Source of the DNA: Pseudomonas sp. B21-023
GTDB taxonomy: Bacteria > Pseudomonadota > Gammaproteobacteria > Pseudomonadales > Pseudomonadaceae
Direction of reading: 5' to 3'
DNA length: 64,000 nucleotides
Assembly: GCF_024749165.1 (NCBI RefSeq)
Contig: NZ_CP087190.1
Span: 62,001 to 126,000, forward strand
Both the position numbers and the translations under genes were made by a program. Positions 42,341-51,172 of the stretch are shown here, piece after piece (the first letter of the stretch is position 1; every line of letters starts with the position of its first letter). The notes below the pieces were generated by a model, which saw only the letters and a program-made list of their open reading frames with translations, did no database searches and was not told where the DNA came from.

Positions 42341-43999
42341 TCAAGGCTGGCGGGCTTCGTCCGGCACGCTGTCGAGCATCAGCCCGCCGGTATCGGTGCC
42401 GCCCAGTACCACATAGGCACTGCTGCAGAACAAAGAGTTCAAACGCTTCATGTCGGCAATGAGCTCCAAGTGTAGCGAACTGGTCTCGATACTCTGCACC
42501 ACTTTACGTTGCAGGCGGCTGACATGGGCGTGGGCCAGGCGCCGCTCCTGGGCGCGGAAGCGACGTTTCTCGCGCAGCAACTGGTGCGCGCTCTGCGGGT
42601 CGGCGCTGAGGAACACCGACAGGCCCAGGCGCAGGTTCGCCAGCAATTGCTCCTGCAGGCCGGTCAACTCCTCCAGGCCGACCTGGGAAAACTCCCGGCG
42701 CTGCGAGGTCTTCTGCTGCTGCACCTTGCGCAGCATGCGCTCGATCAGGTCGCTGGCCAGCTTGAGGTTGATCGCCACCTCGATGATCTCTGCCCAGCGC
42801 CGGTTTTCCTGTTCGGCGAGGTCTTCACGGGGCATCTGCGCCAGGTACAGCTTGATGGCGTTGTACAGTGCCTCGGCATCCTCCCCGAGGGCCCGAACCT
42901 GTTGCGGCAAGGCCGTCTGGGTACCGCGCAGGGCGCCGAGCATGGCCTCGAGCAGGCTGTCGACGATATCGCCCAGGCGCAGGGTCTCGCGCACGGCGTT
43001 GACCAGCGCCAGGCTGGGGGTGTTCAACGCGGTCGGGTCCAGGTGGCGTGGCTGGTGGTGGCCATTGCCGTTGTCGCGTTCGGGCAGCAGGTAGCCGCAC
43101 AGGCGGCCCATGGGTTTGACCGTCGGCAGCATCAGCAGGCAGCGCAAGGTGTTGTAGAGCAGGTGGAAGCCGATCACCAGCTCCTGCGGGCTGAAACTCA
43201 GGCTGTCCATCCAGGCCACCAGCGGGTGCAGCACCGGGATGATCAGCAGCAGGCCGATCACCTTGTACAACAGGCTGCCCAGCGCCACCCGGCGCCCGGC
43301 GCTGTTCTGCAGGCTGGTGGTAAGGAAGGCGAGCAGGCCGCTGCCGATGTTGGCGCCGATCACCAGGCCGATGGCCACCGGCAGGCTGATTACCTCGGCG
43401 CCCGCCAGGGTGGCGGTGAGCAGCACGGCGGCCAGGCTGGAGTAGGAGATCATGGCGAACAGCGCGCCGATCAGGGCATCGAGGAGGATATCGCCGGTGA
43501 GCGAGGCGAACAGCACCTTCACCCCTTGGGCGTGGGTGATCGGCGCGGCGGCGTGGACGATCAGCTGCAACGCCAGGATGATCAGGCCCAGGCCGATGCC
43601 GACGCGGCCCAGCTGGCCGGCGCGGGTCTGCTTGCGCGAGAGGAAGAAGATCACCCCGAGGAAGATCAGCAGCGGCGACAGCCAGGACAGGTCGAAGGTC
43701 AGCACCCGCGCCATCAGTGCGGTCCCGACGTCGGCGCCGAGCATGATCGCCAGGGCCGGGGTCATGGCCATCAGGCCCTGGCCGACGAACGAGGTGACCA
43801 GCATGGCGGTGGCGTTGCTGCTCTGCACCATGGCGGTGACCAGGATCCCGGCGATGAAGGCCAGCGGACGCTTGTTCATGTTCTGGCCGAGCACGCGGCG
43901 CAGGTTCGAGCCATAGACCCGCAGGATGCCGGTACGCACGATATGGGTGCCCCACACCAGCAACGCCACGGCGGAGAGCAGGTTGAGCAGGGTCAGCAT
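42341..43999 (-). CDS. Na/Pi cotransporter family protein with C-terminal PhoU-like domain
   Basis: The 552-residue protein has two Na/Pi-cotransporter repeats within about nine helices. The repeat QSS signature appears as TAMVQSSNATAMLVTSFVG and as MISYSSLAAVLLTATLAG in the second copy. Residues from about 340 are a helical PhoU-like region (LGDIVDSLLEAMLGALRG, INLKLASDLIERMLRKVQQQ). It probably moves phosphate with sodium, in or out depending on conditions. The start is ATG 43999. An IS3-family element lies 176 bases upstream of its start and may have displaced its promoter region. Confidence 0.9.
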   Translation of the reverse strand: MLTLLNLLSAVALLVWGTHIVRTGILRVYGSNLRRVLGQNMNKRPLAFIAGILVTAMVQSSNATAMLVTSFVGQGLMAMTPALAIMLGADVGTALMARVLTFDLSWLSPLLIFLGVIFFLSRKQTRAGQLGRVGIGLGLIILALQLIVHAAAPITHAQGVKVLFASLTGDILLDALIGALFAMISYSSLAAVLLTATLAGAEVISLPVAIGLVIGANIGSGLLAFLTTSLQNSAGRRVALGSLLYKVIGLLLIIPVLHPLVAWMDSLSFSPQELVIGFHLLYNTLRCLLMLPTVKPMGRLCGYLLPERDNGNGHHQPRHLDPTALNTPSLALVNAVRETLRLGDIVDSLLEAMLGALRGTQTALPQQVRALGEDAEALYNAIKLYLAQMPREDLAEQENRRWAEIIEVAINLKLASDLIERMLRKVQQQKTSQRREFSQVGLEELTGLQEQLLANLRLGLSVFLSADPQSAHQLLREKRRFRAQERRLAHAHVSRLQRKVVQSIETSSLHLELIADMKRLNSLFCSSAYVVLGGTDTGGLMLDSVPDEARQP

Positions 44000-44224
44000 G
44001 GTCGGGCCCCCTTTTCTTCTATGCCCCTGGGCGGGGCCAATGGGTGCAGCGGTGAGCCTGGCACGGGGGTGGGCTGTTTTTTCCAGTGCTCACTGAAGCT
44101 TTAGTTGTTTTGCCTGGCTGGCGCCAGCTTGGCATGGGTGAAACGTATTTGAAACATGCTCTGGCCTCATCGTCGTGTCTAGTCCTGAAATAGGTTTACA
44201 CCTGTTCAGGTAGGCCGACAGACC

Positions 44225-45088
44225 TCAAAACGCCCGATGCACCGCATCGGGCGTTTTGTTTTTCAGGGCCATATGAGGCCGTTCTGTGTTGTAGATCTGC
44301 ACTGCCTCATCAACCATCTTCCTCGCCTGCTCAAGATCTTCAGGGATCCTCAACAACAGCTCCGTCTTGAGGATTCCGTTGATGCGCTCCGCCAGCGCGT
44401 TCTGATAACAGTCATACCCATCAGTCATGGAGCACTGAACGTCGTGCCGTTGGTGCAGTGACTGGTACAGCGTCGAGCAGTATTGGATGCCTCGATCCGA
44501 ATGATGGACTAATGGCTGGCGACGACGTCGCTTTCGTAAGGCCTGCTTGAAGGCTTGCGCCACTGACTCGGCATGCAGGCTTTCATGGACGTGGTGGCCA
44601 ACAATTTTCCTGGAGTACGCATCCGTTACCAGGCTCAGATACAGCGGGCCGTTACGTGCGGGCAGATAAGTAATGTCGGCAACCCAGACGTGCTCTGGCC
44701 TTGTCGGTACGACTTGGCTTGGGCCGGGCTTAAGTAAGTTGGGATGACGGTAGAAGCGATGAAAGCTCTGCGTTGTCTTGTGATACGCCCGCTTAGGCAG
44801 CACTAGCAAGCGGCGCTCACCCAAGACCTGGAAAAGCCTGTCTCGGCCGAGCTGGACTCGTCTGTCAGGTTGGCAATGCAGCAGATAGTGCAGCTTGCGT
44901 GTACCCAGACGAGGCTGGCGCATCCGGATTTGCTGTACGAACTCAACCACTCGATCCGTCTGGCGCTCTTTGTCATCAGCGGCTTGGTTGCGCTTGTAGT
45001 ATGCCTGTCGACTGATGCCTAGAAACTGACAAGCCCTGGCAATGCTCAGTCCTGCGACTTGACCTTGCGTGAGGACTTGCCGGATCGC
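44225..45088 (-). CDS. IS3-family transposase OrfB (DDE integrase), made by -1 frameshift
   Basis: This is the catalytic part of the transposase. The 287 codons listed run from the frameshift site; there is no good independent start, and the first GTG (44950) would cut off conserved sequence such as ACQFLGISRQAYYKRN. DDE residues: Asp in HVWVADITYLPA, Asp in VHHSDRGIQYCS, Glu in NALAERINGILKTELL. The C-terminal YNTERPHMALKNKTP is typical for IS3. It is expressed as an OrfAB fusion when ribosomes slip at A AAA AAG (45088-45094). Confidence 0.93.
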   Translation of the reverse strand, partial: AIRQVLTQGQVAGLSIARACQFLGISRQAYYKRNQAADDKERQTDRVVEFVQQIRMRQPRLGTRKLHYLLHCQPDRRVQLGRDRLFQVLGERRLLVLPKRAYHKTTQSFHRFYRHPNLLKPGPSQVVPTRPEHVWVADITYLPARNGPLYLSLVTDAYSRKIVGHHVHESLHAESVAQAFKQALRKRRRRQPLVHHSDRGIQYCSTLYQSLHQRHDVQCSMTDGYDCYQNALAERINGILKTELLLRIPEDLEQARKMVDEAVQIYNTERPHMALKNKTPDAVHRAF

Positions 45089-45444
45089 TTTTTTACGACC
45101 GATACACCGTAGTCATTTTTCAGAACATCAACGACCGTCTCAAAGAACTGAGCCTTCTGACTCATCAGCTCAAGCTGCTGCTCAAGCTCTTTGATTCGCT
45201 GCTCTGGAGTGAGCGTTTTGGGGTCAGACATCGCGCAGCTCCTCTCGTCGCGGATCGAGGCCCCCTGGCTCCAATCCTGCCGACCGTGCTTACGCAACCA
45301 TACCAGAACCGTAGATTTTCCTTGGATGCCGTACCGCTCCCGGGCCTGGGTGCAGGTCAGCTCGCCTTTTTCGATCTGATCGACCACTGCCAATTTAAAA
45401 GACAGCGAGTAATCACGCTGTGTGCGCTTTACACCTTGATCCAT
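45046..45444 (-). CDS. IS3-family OrfA (helix-turn-helix protein)
   Basis: The 132-residue protein (start ATG 45444, CCGGAGAG upstream) binds the IS ends. The N-terminal helix-turn-helix reads DYSLSFKLAVVDQIEKGELT followed by QARERYGIQGKSTVLVWLRK. A leucine-zipper-like coiled coil near the C-terminus (TPEQRIKELEQQLELMSQKA) mediates dimerisation. Near its end the codons GTA AAA AAG contain the slippery A6G that lets ribosomes enter the orfB frame. The frame is open further upstream into terC, but that is a shadow. Confidence 0.92.
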   Translation of the reverse strand: MDQGVKRTQRDYSLSFKLAVVDQIEKGELTCTQARERYGIQGKSTVLVWLRKHGRQDWSQGASIRDERSCAMSDPKTLTPEQRIKELEQQLELMSQKAQFFETVVDVLKNDYGVSVVKKRSGKSSRKVKSQD

Positions 45445-45506
45445 CTGACTCTCCGGAAATTCGGGATGGGAGGTGTAAACCTTATTCAGGACGGGACATC
45501 GGCAAC

Positions 45507-45532
45507 AAAAAAAGGCCCCGAAGGGCCCTTTT
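45507..45532 (-). terminator. Terminator of terC
   Basis: On the minus strand a short GC stem (GGGCC/GGCCC, CGAA-type loop) is followed by seven T residues (A-run 45507-45513 on the plus strand). The IS lies only nine bases beyond it. Confidence 0.82.
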
Positions 45533-45551
45533 GCTACCGCGCTTCCTGGGT

Positions 45552-46322
45552 TTATTGACCCGGGATGTCCTTGCGCAGTTTCACTGGATCGTGTTCCTTG
45601 CCCTTCTTGCGTGCCATCGCCGTGCGCATGCGGATGTTGATCGCCTCCACCGCCAGCGAGAAAGCCATGGCGAAGTAGACATAGCCCTTGGGCACATGCA
45701 CATCGAAGGACTCGGCGATCAACACCGTACCGACGACGATCAGGAACGAAAGTGCGAGCATCTTCAGCGATGGATGCTTGTCGATGAAATCGCTGATGGT
45801 GCCGGCGCAGAGCATCATCACCAGCACGGCGACGATGATCGCGGCGATCATCACCGGCACGTGGGAGACCATGCCCACCGCGGTGATCACCGAGTCCAGC
45901 GAGAACACGATGTCGATGATGGCGATCTGGATGATGGTGTAGAAGAACTTGCCGCCCGAGCCTTTCGGCTCGTCCGCGCTCTCGTCCTCGCCTTCCAGGC
46001 CGTGGTAGATCTCCTGGGAGCTTTTCCACAAGAGGAACAGGCCGCCGAAGAACAGGATCAGGTCGCGCCCGGAGATACCCTCGCCCAGCACATGGAAGAG
46101 GTCGTCGGTCAGGCGCATGACCCAGGTGATCGACAGCAGCAGCATGATCCGCGTGACCATGGCCAGGGCCAGGCCGAAGATCCGCGTGCGCGGTTGCATG
46201 TGCTTGGGCATGCGGCTGACCAGGATCGAGATCATGATGATGTTGTCGATCCCGAGCACGATCTCAAGCGCGGTGAGGGTGAAAAAGGCAACCCAGATTT
46301 CCGGGCTGGTCAGCCATTCCAT
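45552..46322 (-). CDS. TerC family integral membrane protein
   Basis: TerC-family proteins are linked to tellurite resistance and manganese/calcium export. The 256-residue protein starts at ATG 46322 (MEWLTSPEIWVAFFTLTALE, GAAGGAA upstream). It has about seven helices with two acidic membrane motifs: LGIDNIIMISIL and VFSLDSVITAVGMV, the repeated E/D-containing TerC signature. A charged loop (GLEGEDESADEPKG) lies between the repeats and the C-terminal tail is basic. It is downstream of a CitMHS gene in the same direction, but an 11-bp hairpin separates the two. Confidence 0.92.
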   Translation of the reverse strand: MEWLTSPEIWVAFFTLTALEIVLGIDNIIMISILVSRMPKHMQPRTRIFGLALAMVTRIMLLLSITWVMRLTDDLFHVLGEGISGRDLILFFGGLFLLWKSSQEIYHGLEGEDESADEPKGSGGKFFYTIIQIAIIDIVFSLDSVITAVGMVSHVPVMIAAIIVAVLVMMLCAGTISDFIDKHPSLKMLALSFLIVVGTVLIAESFDVHVPKGYVYFAMAFSLAVEAINIRMRTAMARKKGKEHDPVKLRKDIPGQ

Positions 46323-46345
46323 GTGTATTCCTTCGAGCGGTAAAG

Positions 46346-46374
46346 GCAAAGCGCCCTGATGGCGGGCGCTTTGC
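46346..46374 (-). terminator. Hairpin between citMHS and terC (terminator or attenuator)
   Basis: GCAAAGCGCCC-TGATGGC-GGGCGCTTTGC is a perfect 11-base stem 20 bases after the CitMHS stop and 24 bases before the terC start. There is no long T-run on the minus strand, so it may only partly stop transcription into terC. Confidence 0.65.
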
Positions 46375-46394
46375 GGTTGGATGAGGCGCTTGTC

Positions 46395-47702
46395 TTACAG
46401 ACTGCTGAACAGCGGGAAAGTCCCCAGTGCCAGTGCGCCGAACATTATGCACAGGCACACCAGCACTGCCCACTTGAGGGTGAAGCGTTGGTGGTCGCCG
46501 AACTCGATGCCGGCCAGGGCCACCAGCAGGTAGGTGGAGGGTACCAGTGGGCTGAGCAGGTGTACCGGCTGCCCGACGATCGACGCGCGGGCCATTTCAA
46601 CCGGGGTGACGCCGTAGTGGCTGGCGAACTCCGACAGCACCGGCAGCACGCCGTAGTAGAAGGCGTCGTTGGACATGAAGAAGGTGAACGGCATGCTGAC
46701 CAGTGCGGTGATCACCGCCATGTAGGGGCCGAACGCTTCCGGGATCACCGCCAGCAGGCTCTTGGACATGGCATCGACCATGCCGGTCCCCGACAGGATG
46801 CCGGTGAAGATGCCAGCGGCGAAGATCAACCCGCTCACGGCCAGCACGCTGGAGGCGTGGGCGGCGATGCGGTCCTTCTGCTGCTGCAGGCACGGGTAGT
46901 TGACGATCATGGCGATGCTGAAGGCGATCATGAACAGCACCGGCAGGGGCAGCACGCCGGCGATCAGCGCGACCATCAGCGCGGCGGTCAGGGCGCCGTT
47001 GAACCACAGCAGCTTGGGCCGGCGGGCTTCCGGGAACTGCGACACGCTGATTTCGCTGTGGTCGATGTCGTCGGTCGGCAGGTGCAGTTCACCGAGGCGG
47101 GCACGTTCGCGCAGGCCGTACCAGTAGGCGATGGCGAGGATCGCCAGTACACCGAAGGCCATGGCCGGGATCATCGGCACGAAGATGTCAGAAGGGTCCA
47201 CGTGCAGGGCGCTGGCGGCGCGCGCGGTAGGGCCGCCCCATGGGGTCATGTTCATCACCCCGCCAGCGAGGATGATCAGGCCGGCCATGATCCGCGGGCT
47301 CATCCCCAGGCGGCTGTACATCGGCAGCATGGCGGCGCAGCAGATCATGTAGGTGGTGGCGCCGTCACCGTCCAGGGACACCACCAGGGCCAGCACCGCG
47401 GTGCCGACCGAAACTTTCAGCGGGTCGCCCTTGACCAGCTTGAGGATCTTGCGCACGGCTGGGTCGAACAGGCCGGAGTCGATCATCAAGGCGAAGTAGA
47501 GAATGGCGAACATCAGCATCACGCCAGTGGGCGCGAGCTTGCTGATGCCCTGCAGCATCATCGGGCCGATGTCGCTGTAGAAGCCGCCGAACAGGGCGAA
47601 CAGGATCGGTACCAGGATCAGCGCGATCAAGGCCGACAGGCGCTTGGTCATGATCAGGTACATGAAGGTGATGACCATGGCGAAGCCGAGGAAGGTCAGC
47701 AT
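46395..47702 (-). CDS. CitMHS-family metal-citrate/proton symporter
   Basis: The 435-residue protein has about twelve helices. CitMHS carriers import citrate complexed with Mg or Ca (and related metals) with protons. Motifs: LSLDGDGATTY-type VVSLDGDGATTYMICCAAML, GVMNMTPWGGPTARAASAL and MPFTFFMSNDAFYYGVLPVL, GQPVHLLSPLVPSTYLLVAL, all family hallmarks. The start is ATG 47702. Upstream, 268 bases without a gene separate it from the divergent GFA-type gene; no two-component system for citrate sensing is adjacent. Confidence 0.93.
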   Translation of the reverse strand: MLTFLGFAMVITFMYLIMTKRLSALIALILVPILFALFGGFYSDIGPMMLQGISKLAPTGVMLMFAILYFALMIDSGLFDPAVRKILKLVKGDPLKVSVGTAVLALVVSLDGDGATTYMICCAAMLPMYSRLGMSPRIMAGLIILAGGVMNMTPWGGPTARAASALHVDPSDIFVPMIPAMAFGVLAILAIAYWYGLRERARLGELHLPTDDIDHSEISVSQFPEARRPKLLWFNGALTAALMVALIAGVLPLPVLFMIAFSIAMIVNYPCLQQQKDRIAAHASSVLAVSGLIFAAGIFTGILSGTGMVDAMSKSLLAVIPEAFGPYMAVITALVSMPFTFFMSNDAFYYGVLPVLSEFASHYGVTPVEMARASIVGQPVHLLSPLVPSTYLLVALAGIEFGDHQRFTLKWAVLVCLCIMFGALALGTFPLFSSL

Positions 47703-47970
47703 GGCGGTACTCCAGGCGTGGCGCGGCGAAAGGAAGGACGATTCGGGCGGATCAGCGCGTCAGGCGCTGCGCGAGGAGCAGGCGGAGGGGGACTGCGAAA
47801 AGGCGGGCACAGGAAAACATCAGAATCACCATTGTTGTTGTTGATTGGGCCGGGCGCGGAAGTTTCCGGGTGCCCTGGCTGACCGGTCTGCTGCCGGTGG
47901 TGGCGCTATCCTATGTGGGCAAGCTTTCAGTCAGCTTTCGCCCGGTGCAAGGCGACGGGAGGTCATTTCG

Positions 47971-48372
47971 ATGGTGGATGTCGTGGAAGGCGGGTGCCAT
48001 TGCGGTGCCCTGCGTTATCGCTTGTCGGGCGCCCTGGGCGATGTCGCCCATTGCCATTGCTCGATCTGCCGGCGGGTCAGCGGGGGCACTCTGGTGACCT
48101 GGGTCACCCTGCCCTTCGAGGCTTTCCAGTGGTTGGCGGGCTCACCGCAGCGCTACATGGCGCCGGAAACCTGTAGCCGTTATTTCTGTGGCAGTTGTGG
48201 GGCGCACGTGGCGCTGGTGACGGCCCATAGCCCAGATTCGATCGATGTGACCGTGGCGACGCTGGATCACCCGGAGCGGGTTCCGGCCAATCGGCATATC
48301 TGGGTGGGGAGCCGGTTGCCATGGTTGCAGGTGGATCAGGGGTTGCCGGAGGAAGACGAGGAAAACCTGTAG
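47971..48372 (+). CDS. GFA (glutathione-dependent formaldehyde-activating-like) family protein
   Basis: The 133-residue protein starts at ATG 47971 with GGGAGG eight bases upstream. It has the Mss4-like zinc fold of the GFA family: GGCHCGALRYRL, HCHCSICRRVSGG (CxxC), RYFCGSCGAHVAL (CxxC). These cysteines hold one structural and one catalytic zinc in the formaldehyde-activating enzyme of Paracoccus. Most homologues, probably including this one, have other or unknown thiol-adduct activities. It is a single gene, followed by a REP pair. Confidence 0.9.
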   Translation: MVDVVEGGCHCGALRYRLSGALGDVAHCHCSICRRVSGGTLVTWVTLPFEAFQWLAGSPQRYMAPETCSRYFCGSCGAHVALVTAHSPDSIDVTVATLDHPERVPANRHIWVGSRLPWLQVDQGLPEEDEENL

Positions 48373-48397
48373 GGCATTGTGCTGCCTCTTCTGGCCC

Positions 48398-48463
48398 TAT
48401 CGCCGGCAAGCCGGCTCCCACAGGGTTATGCGATCCCTGTGGGAGCCGGCTTGCCGGCGATAG
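48398..48463. repeat. REP inverted pair between the GFA gene and the DUF4105 gene
   Basis: TATCGCCGGCAAGCCGGCTCCCACAG faces CTGTGGGAGCCGGCTTGCCGGCGATA between convergent genes. Confidence 0.93.
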
Positions 48464-48481
48464 AGGCTGACCTGCCATGTA

Positions 48482-50440
48482 CTAGGGCAGCTGCAACCCC
48501 CCGGCCGCCTTGTGCAACGCCCTCAGGTGCTCGCCCACCTGCTTGATATTGGCCTCCACCGCCTTGATTTCCCTGCCCCGTTCGGGCCCCAGCAGCGCCC
48601 TCACCTGCTGGTCGAGGTCGGTGCTCAGGCGCAGCAGCTGTGCCTGGCGCTCGCTGCTCACCTGTTCCAGTTGCTTGCGCTCTTCCGGCTGCGGCAGGCC
48701 GTAGCCCCCTGCCCCGAGCAGCTCCGCCGGGCGGCTGAGGAAGCCGCTGTTGGCCAGCATCGCCTGCAAGGTCTCGTTGGCCTTGTCGAAACTGCCGTCC
48801 TTGAGTGCCCGCCCGTTCAGGTAGCGTTGCTTGACCTCATCCTGGGCCAGCAGCAGCTGGCGCCGCAGCCCGGCCTGTTCGAGCAGCAGCAAGGCCGCGC
48901 TGGTGCGCAGGTCGGCGCGGTCGAACCACTGGCGGCGCTGCTCGGCGTCCAGCGCCAACCAGTCTTCCACCGTCGTCTGTTTGATTGGCAGCTGCTTGCG
49001 CAACACCTCGAACATCGCCTGGTAGCGGTCGCGGTAAGAGTCGAAGCGATAGCCCAGGCGCAGGGCTTCGCGTGGATCGTCGAGCACGCTGGTATTGGCC
49101 AGCCCCCTGCCCTTCATGACCTCGAGCAGGCCGTTGGGCATGATGCTGTCCAGGTCATTCAGGCGTGGATTGCCGGTGCCGCTGCGCAGCAGCTTGAGCG
49201 ACTCCACCGCGCAGTTGTTGGACAGGAAGTAGTAGTTGCCGTCGTAGCTCCAGTGCATCTCGGCGGCCTGGCGCACAAGGTTCTCGATCTCGGCGCGACT
49301 GAGCTTGAGCGGCACCGAGGCCAGGCTGCGCAGCTCGGTCTTGGTGTACTCGTCGATCACCTGCCCCAACGGCAGCACGAACAGCCGCGACGGGTAGGCG
49401 CCGACCAGGCCGTCCCAGCTGGACAGCTGCACATCATTGACGAAGGCGCGGTACGACAGCACCAGGCTCTGGTCGAGGTCCAGGCGACAGGCCGGCCCGC
49501 GTGGGCGGCCCGGGGCGCAGATCACCAGGCGCAGCATGCTGTGGCCCCAGCGGCTGACCCAGTTCTGGTTGGCTTCTGCCAGCAGGTAGTCGACCTCGTA
49601 GACCCGCTCCGGGTCGATCTCGCCCAAGGGTTGGCGGGCAAAGTCGTTGCCGGCGTTGAGGAACGGCAGGCCCTTGGCGCAGACATCTTGTTGCGGCGCC
49701 CAGGCAAAGTGGTCGCGCAGGTACTGGTTCAGTGCCGGCCGGCGGCAGCCGTAGCTGGGATCGAGGAGGAAGTACTCCATGTTGACCGCGACGAATTCCT
49801 TCGGGCTGCTCAGCTCGTAGGGGTCCGGGCTGCGCACCAGCTGGCCGTTGTGCTGCTCGCGCTCGCCGCGCCGGCCGACGTACTGCGGCCAGCCGGCCAG
49901 GTCCAGCAGGCGCGGGTCGTCGCTCAAGGTGAAGCGGCGTTCGGCCTGGCCGCGACAGTCCTGCGGCAGGCCGACTTTGCCAAGCGCGCCCTGCTGGCGC
50001 TTGCAGCGGCTGATCAGCTGGCGCTCAGCCTCCGGCCACAGGCGGGCGCGGTCATAGATGTGGGTAAGCTCATGGAGCACGGTGGCCAGCAGTTCTTCGC
50101 GGACGGTGCCATGGGGGCGGTTGGTCTTCTCGCGGGCGGCGCTGCCATCCACGAGGCCCGGTAGCAGGCGTCGGTTTAGATCCAGGCTGGCGACCGGCGA
50201 GGCCTGGCCATAGGCATCCTCGGGCATGCGTGTGGTCCAGCTGACCAGGATCTGCCGGTCGAGTTGCTGCTTGAAGCGCGGTGGCAGCTTGGCCATGGCT
50301 TCGTCGAGCAGCACCTGGCTGGCCTGCCGTTGCGAAGGGTCGAGGCCGTCGGTCTGCAGCACCAGCTGCAGATCGGCCAGGGCGGGCGTGCCAAGCAGCG
50401 TCAGGGCGCAGCCCAGCAGCCAGGCACGCATGCGCTTCAC
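48482..50440 (-). CDS. Secreted DUF4105 protein with HELTH zinc-protease-like motif
   Basis: The 652-residue precursor starts at GTG 50440 (signal peptide AWLLGCALTLLGTPALA|D). The N-terminal third has HExxH within ATVLHELTHIYDRA (about residues 118-128), suggesting a gluzincin-type metallopeptidase. The middle is a DUF4105 domain with SRWGHSMLRLVI, LSYRAFVNDVQLSSWDGLVGAYP and YYFLSNNCAVESLKLL. The invariant His (WGHS) and Cys (NNC) of that domain resemble a papain-like pair. The C-terminal 150 residues are coiled-coil-like (QLEQVSSERQAQLLRLSTDL). The start overlaps the DUF2388 gene stop (GTGA), so it is translationally coupled to it. Function unknown. Confidence 0.85.
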   Translation of the reverse strand: MKRMRAWLLGCALTLLGTPALADLQLVLQTDGLDPSQRQASQVLLDEAMAKLPPRFKQQLDRQILVSWTTRMPEDAYGQASPVASLDLNRRLLPGLVDGSAAREKTNRPHGTVREELLATVLHELTHIYDRARLWPEAERQLISRCKRQQGALGKVGLPQDCRGQAERRFTLSDDPRLLDLAGWPQYVGRRGEREQHNGQLVRSPDPYELSSPKEFVAVNMEYFLLDPSYGCRRPALNQYLRDHFAWAPQQDVCAKGLPFLNAGNDFARQPLGEIDPERVYEVDYLLAEANQNWVSRWGHSMLRLVICAPGRPRGPACRLDLDQSLVLSYRAFVNDVQLSSWDGLVGAYPSRLFVLPLGQVIDEYTKTELRSLASVPLKLSRAEIENLVRQAAEMHWSYDGNYYFLSNNCAVESLKLLRSGTGNPRLNDLDSIMPNGLLEVMKGRGLANTSVLDDPREALRLGYRFDSYRDRYQAMFEVLRKQLPIKQTTVEDWLALDAEQRRQWFDRADLRTSAALLLLEQAGLRRQLLLAQDEVKQRYLNGRALKDGSFDKANETLQAMLANSGFLSRPAELLGAGGYGLPQPEERKQLEQVSSERQAQLLRLSTDLDQQVRALLGPERGREIKAVEANIKQVGEHLRALHKAAGGLQLP

Positions 50441-50757
50441 AGGGCGAGGATGGCTTCGGCCAGCACCTGGTCGCTGGCGTCGCGGGCTTCGGGCACACGG
50501 GCGCGCAAGGTGTCGAAGGCGGCTTCGAGCTGCGCGCCGCGGATGTCGCCATTGCTGGCGACGAAGCTGGCGGCGTCGTCGTGGGCTTCACGCACCACTT
50601 TCGAGTCGCGAATCGAGGTGGTGGTGTCGGAGGTGAAGTCGATCGACCGGCCAAAGGCGCGGACGATGATGTTGCTGGTGGCCACCAGGGTGTGTGCCTG
50701 GGCCAGGTCGGCGAGCAGCAGCATGCCGAGGGTGGCGGCGATCAGCGGTTTACGCAT
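50437..50757 (-). CDS. DUF2388 secreted protein, copy 3 (coupled to DUF4105 gene)
   Basis: The 106-residue precursor starts at ATG 50757. Signal peptide: PLIAATLGMLLLADLAQA|H. The mature protein carries the DUF2388 block AHDDAASFVASNGDIRGAQL followed by EAAF and a C-terminal SDQVLAEAILAL. It is the most diverged of the three local paralogues at its N-terminus (TLVATSNIIVRAFGRSIDFT). Its stop overlaps the GTG of the DUF4105 gene. No function is known; stress induction is only a guess from homologues. Confidence 0.88.
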   Translation of the reverse strand: MRKPLIAATLGMLLLADLAQAHTLVATSNIIVRAFGRSIDFTSDTTTSIRDSKVVREAHDDAASFVASNGDIRGAQLEAAFDTLRARVPEARDASDQVLAEAILAL

Positions 50758-50792
50758 GGAGCATCTCCGGAAATACAAGGGAGCGGGTGTAG

Positions 50793-51086
50793 TTATTGGA
50801 CGAGAATCGCCTCGGCCAGTTCACGGTCGCCGACAGAGTGCCGGGCGCTGCCGTGGCGCAGGGCGTCGAACGCCGCCTCCAGGCGGGCGCCACGGATCAG
50901 GCCGTCGCTGGCGACGAACGCGGCTGCATCGTCACGGGCCGCGACGATCCGTTTGCGGTCGAAGGGGGCGGCAGTCACTTGGCTGGTGACGTAACCCGTG
51001 ATGACCAGGCTCTGGGTGGTGGCATCCATCGCCTGGGCGCTGTTCATGCAGGCCAGGGCGACAAAGGAAAGCAGTAGGTAACGCAT
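50793..51086 (-). CDS. DUF2388 secreted protein, copy 2
   Basis: The 97-residue precursor starts at ATG 51086 (signal peptide YLLLSFVALACMNSAQA|M). The family block reads ARDDAAAFVASDGLIRGARL then EAAFDALR, and the C-terminus is VGDRELAEAILVQ. It is the shortest copy, with a compressed segment before the block. It is 35 bases from copy 3 and 86 bases from copy 1, all in one direction, so the set probably arose by tandem duplication. Confidence 0.88.
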   Translation of the reverse strand: MRYLLLSFVALACMNSAQAMDATTQSLVITGYVTSQVTAAPFDRKRIVAARDDAAAFVASDGLIRGARLEAAFDALRHGSARHSVGDRELAEAILVQ

Positions 51087-51172
51087 GGGCTTTGAAGTGG
51101 CGATTGTCTCGGGCTGCGAAGGCTACCCCGGATGCACGGCTCGGGGCCAGTGAATCCGGGGCAAGGGCAAGA

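Larger units (their letters stand above)
44176..45498 (-). mobile_element. IS3-family insertion sequence (about 1.32 kb), apparently intact
   Basis: The left end TGTCTAGTCCTGAAATAGG...ACACC and the right end, read on the minus strand as TGTCCCGTCCTGAATAAGG...ACACC, are 27-base inverted repeats with about four mismatches. Both ends begin with TG. The element is flanked by the 3-base direct repeat TCG (44173-44175 and 45499-45501), a typical IS3-family target duplication. Inside are orfA and orfB in overlapping frames joined by an A6G slippery site. Base composition is lower in GC than the surroundings. It sits between the Na/Pi gene and the terC terminator, so no gene is broken. Confidence 0.95.

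Noticed and set aside
44950..45088. An independent start for IS OrfB at GTG 44950
   Set aside because: The frame continues upstream with conserved IS3 OrfB sequence to the A6G slippery site, so frameshifting from orfA explains it better.
46395..47882. A long plus-strand open frame over the CitMHS gene
   Set aside because: Product is Gln/His/Gly-rich with no domain; the minus-strand transporter has clear family motifs.
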